Below, in pieces: positions 1-13,500 of a DNA stretch of 64,000 nucleotides (position 1 is its first letter; each line of letters starts with the position of its first letter). Under the pieces are notes generated by a model. It did not search any database. It saw only the letters and a program-made list of their open reading frames with translations, and was not told where the DNA came from. The stretch is from the NCBI GenBank assembly GCA_014281115.1, contig JACONQ010000014.1, forward strand, positions 1,860,001-1,924,000. Direction: 5' to 3'. The position numbers and the translations under genes were made by a program. This DNA comes from Laburnicola sp. R22_1. Taxonomy: Eukaryota; Ascomycota; Dothideomycetes; Pleosporales; Didymosphaeriaceae.

Positions 1-3000
1 AGTGCCAGTGCCCACCCACCACCACAGACCAGCCGCCATGCCCGCTCCAAACGGTGCCATGCATCGCCAGACAGCCATTGGGAGTCTCTACCTCTGCCAC
101 CCGCATCCACCGACGCTCCTCTGGAAAGGTTGAGCCTCTCTTCTGAGTCCTCTCGCATAGCCCGCCAGCGCCGCCGCACGCTGGCCCATCTCAATCTCAC
201 GGCCAAATGCAAAAGCGGCAGCAGCCTTTGTTCCTGACAGCTCGCTCCCTGCCCCAGCCGCGCCATCGACCGCGTCCGCTCGTACATGAGCCGTACTTCA
301 GCCGACGACACGGCTTGTCATTTTCACCTGTCACCGGCGCTTCTTGCTTCCGTTCTGCTACCCGTTTGCCATCTGCTGCAGCTGCGCTGCTGCACAGTAT
401 TAGTCTATCCGACTCTACCCAAGAGGCTCGCATGTTGCACGGTCACGCTGATCACCGCACGGGAGGGAGAGCTTGGGCAAACCTAATGGACAGCTGCTAA
501 TGCTATGCCCTGGGGGAGCCCCTGAGCAGACGCCATGGCACGGATCCTGCTTCGGATCGTGCCGTCTGGTCCAGCTGCCAGAAATAGATCCCGCTCTAGA
601 TACTCTCCGCAAGTCCTATTCTTGAGTGTGTCGTGTGTACACACGAGGATTCAAGGGAGGGAAACATAGGCGGGAGGGTATTGCCATGGCTCGCAAGTCT
701 CTGATGCTCATGGCGCAGCAGAATTCAACGCGCCGCCATGTGCGCCTCTTGACCCGACAAGTTGCGAAAGGAAGCCAGCAAGGCCCCGATACAAGGGTAA
801 CGAAAATGGTTGTGGTAGTCGACGCTGCTGTTGTGGCTGCTCTACTGAAGGCTGTACGCCCAAGGCAGGTATGGCAGGACGGCGACGTTGAAGCCACAAC
901 ATGATTTAGGTTCGACGGACACGAACTGCACACAATCTTGGTTTCTTTTGTCTGGCATAGCACCAATGGACCCATCCCTTCATCGCTCCCATAGCGCCAA
1001 GCGGCAATTGTGCGAGGGCAAGCGAGGCCTGTCCACCATATCCCCATTCTAAATTACCGTCACCTACAATCCAGCCCGTTCAACATGGGTTCTCCATGCT
1101 ATGTACTTAACCATTACGCACACTCGATGCCACCCGGCGGTGGGGTTTCCAATGCAACTCGTCGCGGATGCCTGCACCGAAAACAAAGAGCGGCTGGAGC
1201 AAAAGGGCACAGGGGACCCTGGACTCGATCGCCGTCGATTCAGATTGCCGAGCGCATCCCGCTCCGAGCCAATGGCGCCCTCCACTGGCCCCTCCTCATC
1301 TGTCCAAACACATCTCCCGTGATCCAAGGCCCATAATTTCCGCTGCTACATTTGGCAGTCGTTAGCACGCCTTTGCGCTCATGGATGGGAGCCTCTGGCA
1401 CCGGCACCTGAATCGAAATTGTACAGCAACGCCCAGTCGCGCAGTGGCCCCTGGTCGTGGGGAAGTGGAATACGCACCGTTGCCGACGTTGAACCACGGC
1501 CACGCAAAATGGAACACGGCTGCTACCGTGTGGTCATCGACCCGCTATGTATGTTTGAGCGCGTTACAGACTCTCTAATCGCCTTGTTAGCGTGCAGCTT
1601 GTGGACTTTGGCGTCGAGTTTCATCAAAGTTTACCCAAGATACAGCACACTGGCCGTTAGATCTTGAATCAGGCGAATCAATTTGCTGTGCCCCACACCA
1701 ATCGAACCCGATGATGCCTCCTTTCCGCCCCCCCTCAAACAACAGAAAAGCAACGAGACATGCCCCACTTCGGTCGACGCGCTGGCCTTCCCGCCCAAAT
1801 CGTATATGCTGCGTGCCATCGTCATCACGACAAAACCATGGCAGCCATCTTCTGCCACCCCATAATATGTTAGGACGGACACTGACACTGTGCCCTTCCA
1901 CTGGTCATCGGCTCTATTACGGCCATTGGTAAATGCGCAAACACGTGCGCCGGAACATGCCTTCGCTCTTTCTGAAATGGGACAAAATTGAAAGTACCCT
2001 ACGTACATCTTTTACTGTGCCGGGACATGCCGCACGCGCCTCCAATATGTGGCTGTTGTCGCCGACATTTTCAGTTAGTCGCCATGCTATTGAATTTTAC
2101 CACAGCCAATCAATGGTATATATGCACACGACGACTCTTGACACAGTTACCGTCGCTGTGCGCCAGGCTATGGATTTTGTCCGGATGTGTTGTTTCCGGC
2201 GTGGGGGATCGGTGTGTACCTGGACATATGACGCTACTTGACAGTCCGTCCGAATGGCTTATCGTTCCTGGCGGAAACATATACCCTTTCGTGGGTTTTT
2301 CAACCGACTTCACAGATGGACCTGCTAGTGGCTAGTGAGGGCGAAATTAGATGCACATCCTCAAGCCAAAATGGACGACATGTATCTATCAAAAGTACGA
2401 CAATGGAGCTCCCCACACAAGCGTCAGTTTTTATGGGAGCTGTTGTACGCCGGTCATTTCCTAGTCTCCTTCGAAAATCTGTTGCGCGGGTTATTGAGTA
2501 TTTCCTATTCTCCGCGCCAGAGCACGAGTCAGCAATCTAAGGACGAGCTGTCTCCCCCACTCTGTCCTCCTGGCTCAAGATCTAGCCTACGAAGTCTGTC
2601 AAGTTTGTCAACAGTCTGTTTAGGAGAAGAGGCGCATGGTGATGGATCAACCTAATGTGCCCAGTCCCAACTACTGCTGTCTCGCATGCTCGTCGTTATC
2701 CGTTGAAAACGATATCCCGTATACGGCCACTTGGCATGTCAGACGCACCGGATCTTCATCAAGTCCATACGCTAACAAAGCGGGCGTTCCGAAGCCGTCG
2801 ATGGCGAAGTCCTTGGAGCCAACGACTTCCGCGGGTAGGTCAGTCTTGTTCCTCACATGGAGACCATTGGATAATTGGTCACTTGTCTCCTGATCGTCGC
2901 AATGACTTCCAATATAGGGTATGAAAGCTGCACCTCTGCCCAGTGCTAGCTTACCGGAGTGGGGTAGCAGCTGGTAGTCGGGGTCCGGTGTGCCATGAGG

Positions 3001-4924
3001 AAGCGCTAGCAGTTGACTCAAGAGGCACCACCTCAACACTGGGGACGACTCCACTACATTCCTCATGAACTAGCTGATCAGAAACAACTGGCGGCATCCG
3101 AGCGGTTGCTGCTTTGTGTCCACCTCTTCTTGACTCAGAAACGATACCCGGTAGGTTGCACTCCGGTGAACATACTTTACCGCTCGTAACGCCTGCTAGT
3201 CAAATCACCAACGCCCAAGTATTTGTGGCGCCATGGTTCTTCCAGATATGTGGCCATGCATGACCAAGCGGAACATGTGCCTCCACTGCTCACTCCTTCA
3301 AAAAACTTCTCAGCAGCCCCTTTTGCAGGCATCTGACTTTCAAGGCAGTGATTGGATGCTTCGATAGGGAAGTCACGTCGATCACAGAAAGCAAGGAAGG
3401 AAATCATCGACGATCACCAATCAATGATCGTCATGTCGACTGCACAGCACTCACGCATACTTCTTGCAGTCACTGACGCGTCACAACGTCGCCGACCTGA
3501 ATTGCAAATTGTCATCAACTCGGCGAATAAGAGGCTGGGCTCTATGCGCTGCAAGGCTCTGGACTTCTCTTCGGGCTGCGACGTGCGCTGGGCAACGAGC
3601 CTGACCGCCATAAGAGCTGTAGCGCTAAAGGGATATTGAATGTGTGCCTGGCGCCATCTCAGCTGGATCGACGAGTATGATGCATAGTACTACAAACAAT
3701 GTAGCTAGTTGCGAATCGTCAGCTACGAAGGAGAGGTGAGGGTAGACAACAGCTGAAGAACCTGACCGCTACACCACCCAGGAAGGCTGGCTTCATCGAA
3801 CTTGTCCTTTGTCCCTCCCATCTGTAAATCCTGAGCTAACGAGAACATTACAGCAGTATTAAGCGACAAATTGATCTTTAACCGATTCCCATCCTTCCAT
3901 TCGTCGACCCTTGGTAACGCTGTGCCACGGTCTTGCGTTGGCTAAGGCTCTTTCTCGCATCGTTGTAGCGCGTCTTTCCCTCACCGCGCTGTATCCCGTA
4001 TCTCGACAACGAATAGCAACACCCCCAATACCAACAGAGCGCGCGGTTCGTGCCCCAGAACCTTGCAACGGCAATAAGGGCACCCCACGGCCCGGCAGCG
4101 TATGTACTCCAGATACAGGACAGCAACACGTCAAGCATCAGGCCATGCTTCGAGAGTGGAAAATCTAACAACAGCAGACTGCCTAGTCCGACTTACTCGT
4201 ATACACAGTACATACTTGCCACGCCCGTGCTCTCTTGAGCAGGGCTCCCACGTTGTGGCAACCGTCTTATCGTCGGTGCTTTGGACAACCGTTCCTGAGA
4301 GCATCCATGCCGGTGCCGTTGGTCGGTGCGAGTTATAGGACCCGATGACGTGACAATAACAAACCAAAAATAGCCTACACATCAAGAACACGGCCTTTAC
4401 GGTGGACAAGTCCCATCTCCTCGAAATGCAAACGAAGCCACAGGCGAATACGACCGAGGTGTCGACTACGCGGTTCGGGATCCAATGCCCACGCTTTGGG
4501 CCTTTGCCGATGCGTTGTGCCGGACGTTGTTGTCCTTGCAGCATCTATGTGTATGAAACACATGGCGTATGCGGGTCAACCCGGAAAGAGTTCGTAAGCG
4601 CACGAGTCAGATCTTGTACCACGCAGTACCATTATAGCCGCTTATATTGCTGGCAATATGTGTTCGCTTAGGAGCGGAGGAGATTGCTTGGTTTGTAACA
4701 AAGTGCGACCCAAGGCTTTGGGTAGAGGCTTTTGCTGGGTGGCACAACATGTGTGGTGGGTGCTGCGGGAACGGATATGTGTTTTGCATGAGCGACGGAA
4801 ATGAGCGTTGTGGTGAGCATTTGTCGATGGCTGCGTCGGGCTCGTGCGAACCAACCGATGCTTCTCGTGCCGCCGGCCGGATAGGTTTATTGAGTTCTGT
4901 CGAGAGGTTCAGCATGGTACAGTA

Positions 4925-5409
4925 CCTAGGTACGTACCCTTCGTGCAAGACTTGGTCGGACAAGTCGCTCGATTCTTTGTGCTGCATCCCTCGCGAGGCG
5001 CCCGTTACTCACCAGCCAGCCATGCCGTACTCTCGGGTCTTCGCTTCGACCACAAGCCACTCGTGTGTCTTCACAGCAGCATTGCACACAATACGTGCTT
5101 ACCGCGGCGGCTGACGGCGCTTGTTGACGCCAACGGCCTTTCCATGCTCCTTGGCCTCCTCGTATCTGGGTTCCATGTGCACACGCAGAGCGAGCACGAC
5201 ACACACCGACGGAACCGGCGGACTCGTCCACTTGAAGCCAGACTGATGTTATATGCCGACTTCCGCATCGGGTGGTGATGATCCACGTTGTCGGTCAGGC
5301 TCGACCAGCACCAGACGGTACTATCAATAGAGCAGGCTGCAGCATACCCAGGCACGCGTGTTGAGGCGGCGGATGAGACGAGTGACATGCGGCTGCCTAG
5401 GTACGTACC
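4925..5409. repeat. Two copies of the 14-mer CCTAGGTACGTACC
   Basis: The same 14 bases occur at 4925-4938 and 5396-5409. Each contains the palindromes CCTAGG and TACGTA, and the second runs on into further TACC units. Related TACCTA, CTAGTA and GTAGGTA words recur at about 5834, 5925 and 6159. They could be protein-binding sites or a low-complexity habit of this intergenic DNA; the sequence alone does not decide. Confidence 0.4.
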
Positions 5410-7167
5410 TACCTACTACCCGCCGTCGCAGGTAGCTTGCCATTGCCCTCCTCTGGGGCTTTGCGGCGCAGATTCGGCGCGTGCGAGCAAGCGTGGGGTG
5501 TGGGCGGCACGCTCGAGGCACAGCAAACAGCTGCGGAACACATTGCCCTGGGACCACCCGCCGCCGGTGTTCAGGATGCGCAGACGGGTAGGGATAGGGT
5601 AAGGATACAGATAAGTCTTTCTGCATTCTCTTTGTCACAGGAACTCGAGGGCTCGAGGCGCGCTGCGATGCGATGCGATGCAGCCGTGGTTGGATGGGGA
5701 GGCCGGCGCTGATTCGTTCATGCAGCCTTGGTAACGTGCACGCATCCATCGTCAATGGGCAATGCTACTAAGCGAGCGAGCGACTTTTGATCCCTTTTGT
5801 TGCCTCGGTAGGGAGGGAGCCCTATCTCTATTGTACCTAGACCCCCGGCCTCATTTCTCGCCGAAAGTGCTTGTTCCAGCACTGGCGGTCATGCCATCCA
5901 TGGGCCGGCCAAGCCGTCTACCTACTAGTATGTACCCTCATTCAACCCCGGGTGGCCTCCAGCCTTGTCAAACGGGCAATGGAGAGCACCTTCTCGCTAC
6001 GGCCTGTCGAGCGTCGCTTGTCGTTGTCGTCGCTCAGCTCGTTTGCTCCCTGGGCCTAGATGATCGTTGCTGCATGGAGCTCGGGCTTTGGACATGCCGA
6101 AGTGTACCCTATGCAGGAAGTGCTATGTATGGCATACCTGGATGTTGAGCGCCTTCATGTAGGTATGTGGAGCGCTGCACAGTAGTCGTGGTGGTGGTTC
6201 GGCGAGGCGGCTGCCCATACGGAGGTGAGGACGGGGATAGAGGTGGGTGGCTCAGGTGGAGTGGTTGTGCTGAGATGGGGGAGGTGGACTTGAGCTGTCG
6301 TGGTGCAGAAGGGGATTGGGCAACTGGAAATTCGGTGCTTGTGTGTCGGATGGGGTGGGTTGGCTGCGTGGAGACGGGGAGCCCGAGGGAGGAAGTCTCC
6401 GCCTACGAGCTCGTCCGCCGTCTTTTGTGCGCCGGAGTAGGGAGTGATGCGTAGTCGTGTTCGAGATTCGTGATGCTGCTGTCTGTCTCCTTGGCCGAAG
6501 TGGATGGAGGTGCCACTTTCGAAGGAGGCTCCCTCCATGGACACACGAAGAGAGGGCGGGGCACAGCACCGTAGTCCGTCAGGCTGGAGGTTTTCTCCAG
6601 CTATCCATCATGCCAGCTTCTGATATACTGAACATGCCAAACCTGTCGTCATTTGCAAGCTAGAAAGCTACCACAATACTTCTTCATCTCCCTTCTTTAA
6701 CACGCCCAGTCGATGTGGAGTGCAGCTGCAGCAGCTTTTCCACCCGAGTGCGAACCATGCACTCAGCCAAACCAGAACAGTGCCCTCCCCCCGCCTTGAC
6801 ACACTCCACACAAACTTGCTCTCTCTACCCACCCTCCCATCCAGAAGATCTGACCCGCAAAACAGCCACCCGCCCCACTCCACCTTCCGCACGCAGCAGT
6901 GTTCCCCTTCTCATCCCCTCCCGTCCGTCCTCAGTCCACATCCGCAGCTCCACCTCCAACTTCGTCCAAGTCCAGGCTCAGCTCAGTGCGCTAGTGTGCT
7001 TCCACCATCCTTGTTCTACCGTTCGAGCCTGCGTACTCCCATTTCCTTGCTTTCTTCAGACTAAGCCGTGCTGACTCTTTGTGCGGGACGAGTAGGCTTG
7101 TTGGCTGTTCCCTAGGTGCCACGTCGTACGCTCTGTTCGCACGCCTCGTTTTCCGTCTTGACGGTTG

Positions 7168-7410
7168 CTAGTGCGATGGTTTCAACGCCTTCGGGATGAC
7201 GATGATGTGGAGGTCGGATAACAGGCTTGGATAGGACACGGGGCGTACGGAGAGTGTGTGGATGCATTGCGTTTGAGCTGGGGAAGGAGATGGTCTGGGA
7301 GAAGGTGGGTGTACATCCTGTTGGGTATTGGGTGATGTACTGTCGTTTAGTTCTGGTCTTGAACTGCCTGGACGCGCGACGGTAGAAGGGATGGAGGGCA
7401 TGTTAGACAT
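7168..7410 (-). CDS. Doubtful small protein or first exon
   Basis: An 80-codon frame opens at an ATG in a plausible context. It is preceded on its strand by pyrimidine-rich, leader-like DNA. The product is Ser/Pro/Thr-rich with no domain I know, resembling the disordered N-terminus of a fungal regulator. No continuing exon could be found. I list it because it is the most gene-like frame in the first 8 kb, but chance is the likelier explanation. Confidence 0.15.
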   Translation of the reverse strand: MSNMPSIPSTVARPGSSRPELNDSTSPNTQQDVHPPSPRPSPSPAQTQCIHTLSVRPVSYPSLLSDLHIIVIPKALKPSH

Positions 7411-7599
7411 GGTTTGAGATATGGGATGGTTACAAAGAGCTTAGAGGTTGTGTTTTGGCACCATCGAGTCAGACTGGTACGTTCATGCAAGGACCCGGGG
7501 GAAGAGGGAGGGGCAGGAAGGGCCTGTATGTCGCACAAGGCGATGCTCGGTGTTAGCATGTAAGCGGAAGAAACTGAAGTCCTCCGTCTCTCCTTTGCC

Positions 7600-8640
7600 G
7601 TGCGTCTATCTACTATCACTAGTATTGTACTTATTCTTCTACTGCCTTAGGGTAGTATATGTGTATACTCTGTTATGTATTCAGTCTATCGTAATTGCGG
7701 ATTCTCTACTTATCTTTCTAACCCGTTCTTCCTGCGTCGTTATAGTACACTCTGTGCGCAATACGTACATACCTGCCCGTGCTAGGTGCTGGGTTAAAAC
7801 ACCTCCTGTCTTATACCTCTTTGTGTTTTTTGAGGACTCGAACTAGGTTAGAATCTCCTTCAACGACGCTCAATCAAGGTACATACCTCCCTCTTATGCT
7901 ATATTATAACTATACCATACCGTAGGTATTTATTCTTCAGCTCTAATTACATAGAGGTCTAAAGTTATGGATTTCAGTAGATGATCCTGTTCCATGTATA
8001 AATATAGTGCTACGACCCAAAATTATTTACTCATGTTCTACTGTACTATAGCTATGTGCTGTTAATTTAATACTTCCAGCAATTTCTGTGCGTACGTACA
8101 TTATACCTGTCCAAGCAGTAGCGCAATAGAACACACTTCCTATACCATAGTAGCGGTACAGTGCCAATGCTCTACTCTACTACTCGTTATTACAGTTTTA
8201 ATATTCAGGTGGCTTCAAAAACACATGTGCAAGACTTCGTAGTTTCTAGCTAGTTTAAGCTTGTTTTTCCATGATACCGTGAAAGTAATCCTAGACATTG
8301 AAGGAAAGAAGTCTTTTGCTTTTCAGTATTTCCGAAGCAAGGAGGTAAATGTATAACATGAGTTGGTTAAGGCAGTGCAGAATTGCAGCTCAGCACATGC
8401 AGAGGCATGGAGGCGCTACTATTAGATATAGTAATTATCAAGGGTTCTTCTACATGGGCTAACGACGGTTCTGATGATAATAAGGTGGAATTTTTAAAGG
8501 AAAACCTGACGTTTGCTTGTATACATATCGGTCATTTCAGAGAATTTTATCTAATCGTACCGTATTACTTCGTTGCGTGCCACTCCCCAGTAGACTAAGA
8601 GAAACAAAAGCCACGTGCATAAGAATTCGACCACGCTTCG
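7600..8640. other. AT-rich patch without a gene
   Basis: Composition changes abruptly to AT-rich, with many TATAC, GTATA and TAGTA words, between two ordinary stretches. This resembles the decayed repeats of the right half of the window on a smaller scale. A 71-codon frame at 8383-8598 has no recognisable feature. I suspect an old decayed repeat but can identify no ends or coding remnant. Confidence 0.35.
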
Positions 8641-8784
8641 ATTAAAGAGATATCAAGATATACAAAAAGAAGCACCCAAGAACAAACCAACTAGCCTCCC
8701 ACCTCCTCGTAACCATACCCCAGAAATCCCCACCCACTCCTATCCCCAGCTCTCGACCTCCTCCCAGCCACCCCTCCTCCCCCT

Positions 8785-9658
8785 TCAATACGTCAAACTA
8801 ACACACCTCCCCTCCCACCCCCCCTCCTTAACAACCCTCTCAAAAACCCACGCCCCAACATCCCTCCTCCCAACCGTCCACCCAATAGCCGGACCCGGCT
8901 CCTCCCCGCTCTCCCTACCCCCCCACTCCCACCCAGCCCTCACCTTCTCCACCCCAACCGCCTTCCCATCCGTCAAAGCCGTCGGCCTCACAATAACAAA
9001 GCCCCGCACATGCTCCCCCGCATCACGTAGAATAATCCTCTCCATACCCAGTTTATCCGCGTGCGGCTGCGCAGCGAGCACCCGGTACAGCGGATAGTAC
9101 GCATACGGGATATCTCTCGCTTTGCCGTTTACGCCCGTCGAACTGAGCGCGATGAGGAGCGGTTTCGTACCCCCGGCCGTGGACGTTATTCCGGACGTGG
9201 AAGCGAGCGTGGAGAGGGCGGCGTAGAGGGCTTTTATCCCGTCTTGACAGATGGTGGGGTCGGATAGAGGAAAGGGCGTGCGGAGGGACCATTGGAATTT
9301 GGGGTATGCCCCGAGGCTGCTGTAGATGATGTCTACGAGGTGGTCCTTGTTGAGGGGGGAGGGGAGCACTTTGGCGACGGTGAGGGGGTCTTTGGCGTCG
9401 CCTCGGGTGATGGTGAGGTAGGTGGAGAGGGTTGACGGGGAGAGCGCGTGGTCGGTGGTCAGGAGGGTTTCGAGTTTGGAGGGGTTACGTGCGACTTTTG
9501 GAGTCAGTGTGTTGAGCGGGTAGGAGGAGGGAGTTGTGGATGAGGCACGGAGACATACGAGCGGTGCAATGGTATCCTTCTCGGAGGGCGCAGGCGAGCG
9601 AACTTCCTGCACAGCCGCCTGTTGCGCCGAAGAAGGCGATTGTCTTGTGGCTGTTCAT
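8785..9658 (-). CDS. NAD(P)-binding Rossmann protein (atypical SDR, NmrA-like)
   Basis: Two exons: 9658-9559 and 9494-8785, with a 64-nt intron (donor GTATGT, acceptor AAAAG). Splicing gives 269 residues. The first exon encodes strand-loop-helix residues with the glycine motif GATGGCAG at about 11-18. The splice joins it to TALARNPSKL, the usual continuation of the second beta strand in atypical short-chain dehydrogenases and NmrA-like proteins. A DGIKALYAAL segment and a hydrophobic LLIALSSTG strand follow in the order expected for a Rossmann fold. The start is the first ATG; the intronless reading would begin inside the intron and lose the glycine motif. The substrate is unknown: family members are NAD(P)H-dependent reductases, epimerases or redox sensors. 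The protein is probably cytosolic. A TATA-like site lies about 80 bp upstream. Confidence 0.8.
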
Positions 9659-9735
9659 TTTGTCGTGTTGATATAGGCGGGTTGGTAGATGTGGGACGAC
9701 TGATGTGCGAAGCTCTTTGCCCGGCTCATGCCCTC

Positions 9736-9743
9736 TATATATA
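9736..9743 (-). promoter_or_regulatory. TATA-like box of the Rossmann-protein gene
   Basis: The sequence TATATATA lies about 78-85 bp before the ATG at 9658, in the minus-strand promoter position. It was recognised by position and sequence only. Confidence 0.4.
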
Positions 9744-9870
9744 CTTATTCAGGCTCCCCCCCCTCACCTGACGCACATGACGCCCAACAACTTCGCCCCA
9801 ATATCGGCGAGATACTTGCCATTCCAAACGGAAACTTCACTGGATCTCTCGTGGCCTAGACCTCTTTCAG

Positions 9871-10414
9871 CTATGCGGGGCTGAATGAAATGTCCGTGTC
9901 GATGTATCGCGTAACCGCTTGCGGCTTAGGCTCCGCTGGGTCAGTCGTGGGGCTTTGTGACAGCAGCAGCTGCAACACAGAAGAGCGTATACGAGTGTCG
10001 TATACCCAATACTCTTCATCGACGGCGAAGAGTTCGTCCGTCCCCCTCGCGACTCTAACTTCGACTACGACCCCGATCAGCTCATGAACACTGCAGGAAG
10101 AAGTGATGCCAAAATGCTCCATTAAGAATATTTCCCTAGATTGTACCTCGTTAATCCACCCATCAAATGCTATATAGTGATAGTTGTCACCACTTTGACA
10201 AAAAATTCGACGAGATGGAAAATGCCAACCATATACCTTGAACGAAGGTGTCTTGCGCCTCCTAAACTCCAATAATGCCAACCTAATAGGATGGATCACG
10301 ACTGCATCAAAGACAGTGAAGGTGTCCTACCAACATATGTCCTAATGCCAAACACCTTTCCATGGGGGTATTCGCGAACAGCAATCCTCCAAAAGGAGGC
10401 AGTACGTGCTTCAT
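9871..10414 (-). CDS. Small protein of unknown function, tentative 5' end
   Basis: An open frame of about 150 codons ends at 9871. It has no in-frame ATG near its 5' end. Upstream the frame meets TAG, which fits an intron acceptor ending at 10327, so coding resumes at 10326. One solution that keeps frame is a tiny first exon, 10414-10406 (Met-Lys-His), with a 79-nt intron starting GTACTG; this gives about 154 residues. The protein is mixed alpha/beta in composition, with several Trp, Tyr and Phe residues (VYGWHF, YHYIAFDGW), and looks like a folded domain rather than a random frame. I recognise no family. The 5' exon is a guess; the body of the frame is more secure. Confidence 0.4.
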
Positions 10415-10534
10415 ATACACACCGCTCGCGCACCAATTCTACCCCAGGTCCCGCCAAGGAGACCCAAATGACATGACTCTACCCCAACCGGCGCATCGAT
10501 GCATATGTTTTCAATAAGAATGAGTTGAGTTGTG

Positions 10535-13500
10535 TCACCCCGTACTTGTGGGTTGGAGCTTCTTCAACCAGATGTCGCCGCCTTCGCCTCTCTCCCACTT
10601 CTTCCAGGCAATATCGTATGCCTCCTCGAGATCTCTGACCCATCTTTTCGTATCAAACAGTCCGCTGCTCCACCTAGACTCATACAATATACGTCGGAGC
10701 TGGCTTAGCCGACCCGTTGCGTAGCCATCTTGGTAACGACAGTCGTGAGCTAGTCGAACAGCCATATCTTCATACTCGTCATCGTTCCCTGCAATGAGAT
10801 CCTTTGCTGCTTGAAACCCTTCCTGTGTTTTGGGAAGTGCTCCTTTGAGGATCGAGGCAGCCATACGCGAGCACATCTTGTATTTGTATCTCGGAAGGGT
10901 GAGCAGCGGTGTGCCAGACCAAAGGACGTCCGCGGCTGTGGTGTGAGCGTTGCACTCCGGGGTATCGAGGAACAAGTCGCAGACACGAGCGCGGGCGATG
11001 TGCTGGCTCTTTTGAGCGACATCCGTGAAGATAACCCGATTAGCAACGTCAGCGCCTGCCCACATATGCGCTGTTTGCTTGAGATTCGTTTCACCCAGAT
11101 CGGGGAAGCGTAGTAGCCAAAGGACGGCTTTGGGAACCTTCTGAAGGATGCGAAGCCACGTGCGGAAAGTGGTCGGTTCAATCTGAAAGCGGCTTAATAG
11201 ATGCTATCAGTCCAAGAGTGTTCGACATACCTTGTATAACTGATTGAAGTTGCCAAGAATAATGGCATCATCAGGCAGATTTGGGAAAATTGCTCGTCTC
11301 ATCTTCCATCTTCGTTGCTGCTCATCTTTCCAACTAAGTTGTCCTTCCTGAGCATCTGGAGCACTCTGTCGATGATCGCAACAGAAGAACGTGTCGCGAC
11401 AGTAGATGATATTCTCACCGTAGATCCAGTTCTCGTCTTCGCCTCCGTTGTTGCCATCAATCAACGCGTCTTCCAAATCTATGTTTCGGCGCCAACTTCG
11501 AAGAGTATCAGGAGGAACAGCGGTGTCATCCGCGAGTAAGTAATCACACCATTCGGCGCCCAGAGTACCTGCGAAACCCATGAACGACATCTGAATCGGA
11601 GCTGGGCGCGCAGCAAACACTTCGTTTCTTGCTCCTCGAGTATAGCCATTCAAGTTGACAAGAATGTGGATTCCATCCTCAATGATTTGGTTGACAAGAC
11701 GTTCGGCAGGCCAGCTGCTGGCATCGTAGAATACCGGCGCTTCCCTTTCGATCTGTTGTCGATGCACTGTTCCGTCGCTAGCTGTGGTAGCATAGCAATA
11801 AGCTTTGACTCGAGCAGTATTGTGGAGACCAAAGACAGATTGCATCAGATGAGCTAGAGGGTGGTTGTTGAAGTCCGAGGAGACGTAGCCAACTTTTAGA
11901 TAAGGTTTTGGTGGGGCCGGGGGAGCGTAAACTGTGGGAGGTAGCCACGGCGCTTTTAACGTCGAACAGGATATTCGAAGACCGTTTCGCTGGGATATCA
12001 AGCGGATCTGCTTAGCTGACATTGGGCAGGTGAACGTATGAAATGGGAGTACCGTGGGCGCAGCGGGGACAGTCAACGCGGCGGGAAGCTGAGGTCTCCT
12101 ATAACTCGCCGCAGATCGTTCCCTACCTGACTTGTACTTGTCCTGATACCATTGCCAAGAAACTCTGCGAATGACGCGCTCCACGAGACGGACGACACGA
12201 GCCCCTTCCCACTTGTGCCCTCGCCAGCTGCTCAGTGTTCCTCGCACACGATCTTGCTCTTCCTGAACTTCCTCGGCCGAGTTGTTGGCAAGATTAAGCG
12301 GTCGAATGATATTCTGAATGAATTGTTCGTCCATGGTTCCGCGTCCCCACTCCTCTCCATCTGCAAGTTGCTTCTCAACTAAGCTTACGACCTTGTAGAT
12401 CCAGCCGCCGCTCTTTGCTCCTGGAATCCTGGCATCGAGAAGCATGCCATCATCATTCACATGCCAGCGATCGCGGGAACCCTGTTCTTCGGCAATACCG
12501 CCTCTTCCATTCCAACCACAGACCGAGTTCAATGCGTTTGCAAGGCCGCACACTGCTTCGGAAAAATCTGGACTAGATTTCACAGCTCTCTTGTAATACA
12601 CAATGGCGTCACTGATCCGACCTTTGTCTTTAACAGCGTTTGCAAGATTGGCAAGAGCAATGTCAAAGTTCTTGTCGCATGCGACAGCGTGCTCGTACAT
12701 TTGGATGGCCACTTCCAACTGACCGATGTCCTTCAACAGGCTACCGAGATTCGTATACAGATGAGCGTGTCGGTGGTCAAGCTGTAACCCATAATGGTAA
12801 TAAGCGAGTGCAAGGGCAATACCGCTCCCCGGGACGAGGCCCGGGATGTGAGGTTTAGGAGTAGGATTAGAGACCGGAATATGCTTGGAAGGGGCAGATT
12901 GCTGGACACTGGCCAGGAGGATTCCCACATTGTTGGCTGTTGATGGGCTCGGTTGTAACGCAAGAGATAAGTAATACAAGGCAAGAATCTCTCTTACCCC
13001 GTAATTACTCTGGAAAGCGGTAGCCTTTGGCGAATTCGTTGCCATGCCGTCCTGAAAAATCTTGGCCAGTGATAAGAGAGAGTTGCTGGTCGTCGAGATG
13101 GCGGCTTTCCGCGCCATGCCCTTGCTAGGGACGTACTTGAGACCTGGTAATTGCCCGTGTGGTGGGAAGCATAGCTGCGCAGTTTTCAATGCGGGTTCCG
13201 GATCGAGGAGGATGGGATCGTGTGATGGTGGAACACGACGGCCGCCGGGAGAACGCTCCGTTGCATTATAGCCTACAACCGAGAGGATGTGGTTAATCAG
13301 ACCCCCGATACCTTGCATGTGGAGGCCCGCGCCAATGAGAACAGCATTCTCGAAAGCTTTCGCTGCCCCAGCGTTGTCACCTAGACCATACAACATGTTG
13401 CCCTTTGCATGGACCAGAGCAAGGATGCGGCCGTTGTCGCTACCAGGAATAGCATAGCCACTGGATCCGAAGCCTGGTTGGTCCGACCCCGGAATTTCGT

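Larger units (their letters stand above)
1..7600. other. Long stretch without a recognisable gene
   Basis: I see no open frame here with the length, composition or motifs of a real protein. Overlapping short frames occur on both strands, the longest about 155 codons at 4647-5114, and none shows a domain or a convincing splice pattern. Base composition is ordinary for this genome, so the stretch is not transposon-decayed DNA. There is strand asymmetry: the + strand is G-rich at about 6170-6460 and strongly pyrimidine-rich at about 6700-7070, as is common near fungal transcription starts. It could be a long regulatory region, a non-coding RNA locus, or hold short-exon genes that I cannot resolve by eye. 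Confidence 0.5.

Noticed and set aside
4647..5114. 155-codon open frame on +
   Set aside because: No domain, odd Cys/Gly/Ser composition, no conserved start context, and it overlaps equally long frames on the other strand; most likely chance.
8383..8598. 71-codon frame in the AT-rich patch
   Set aside because: No motif, no neighbouring exon signals, and it lies in DNA that looks decayed.
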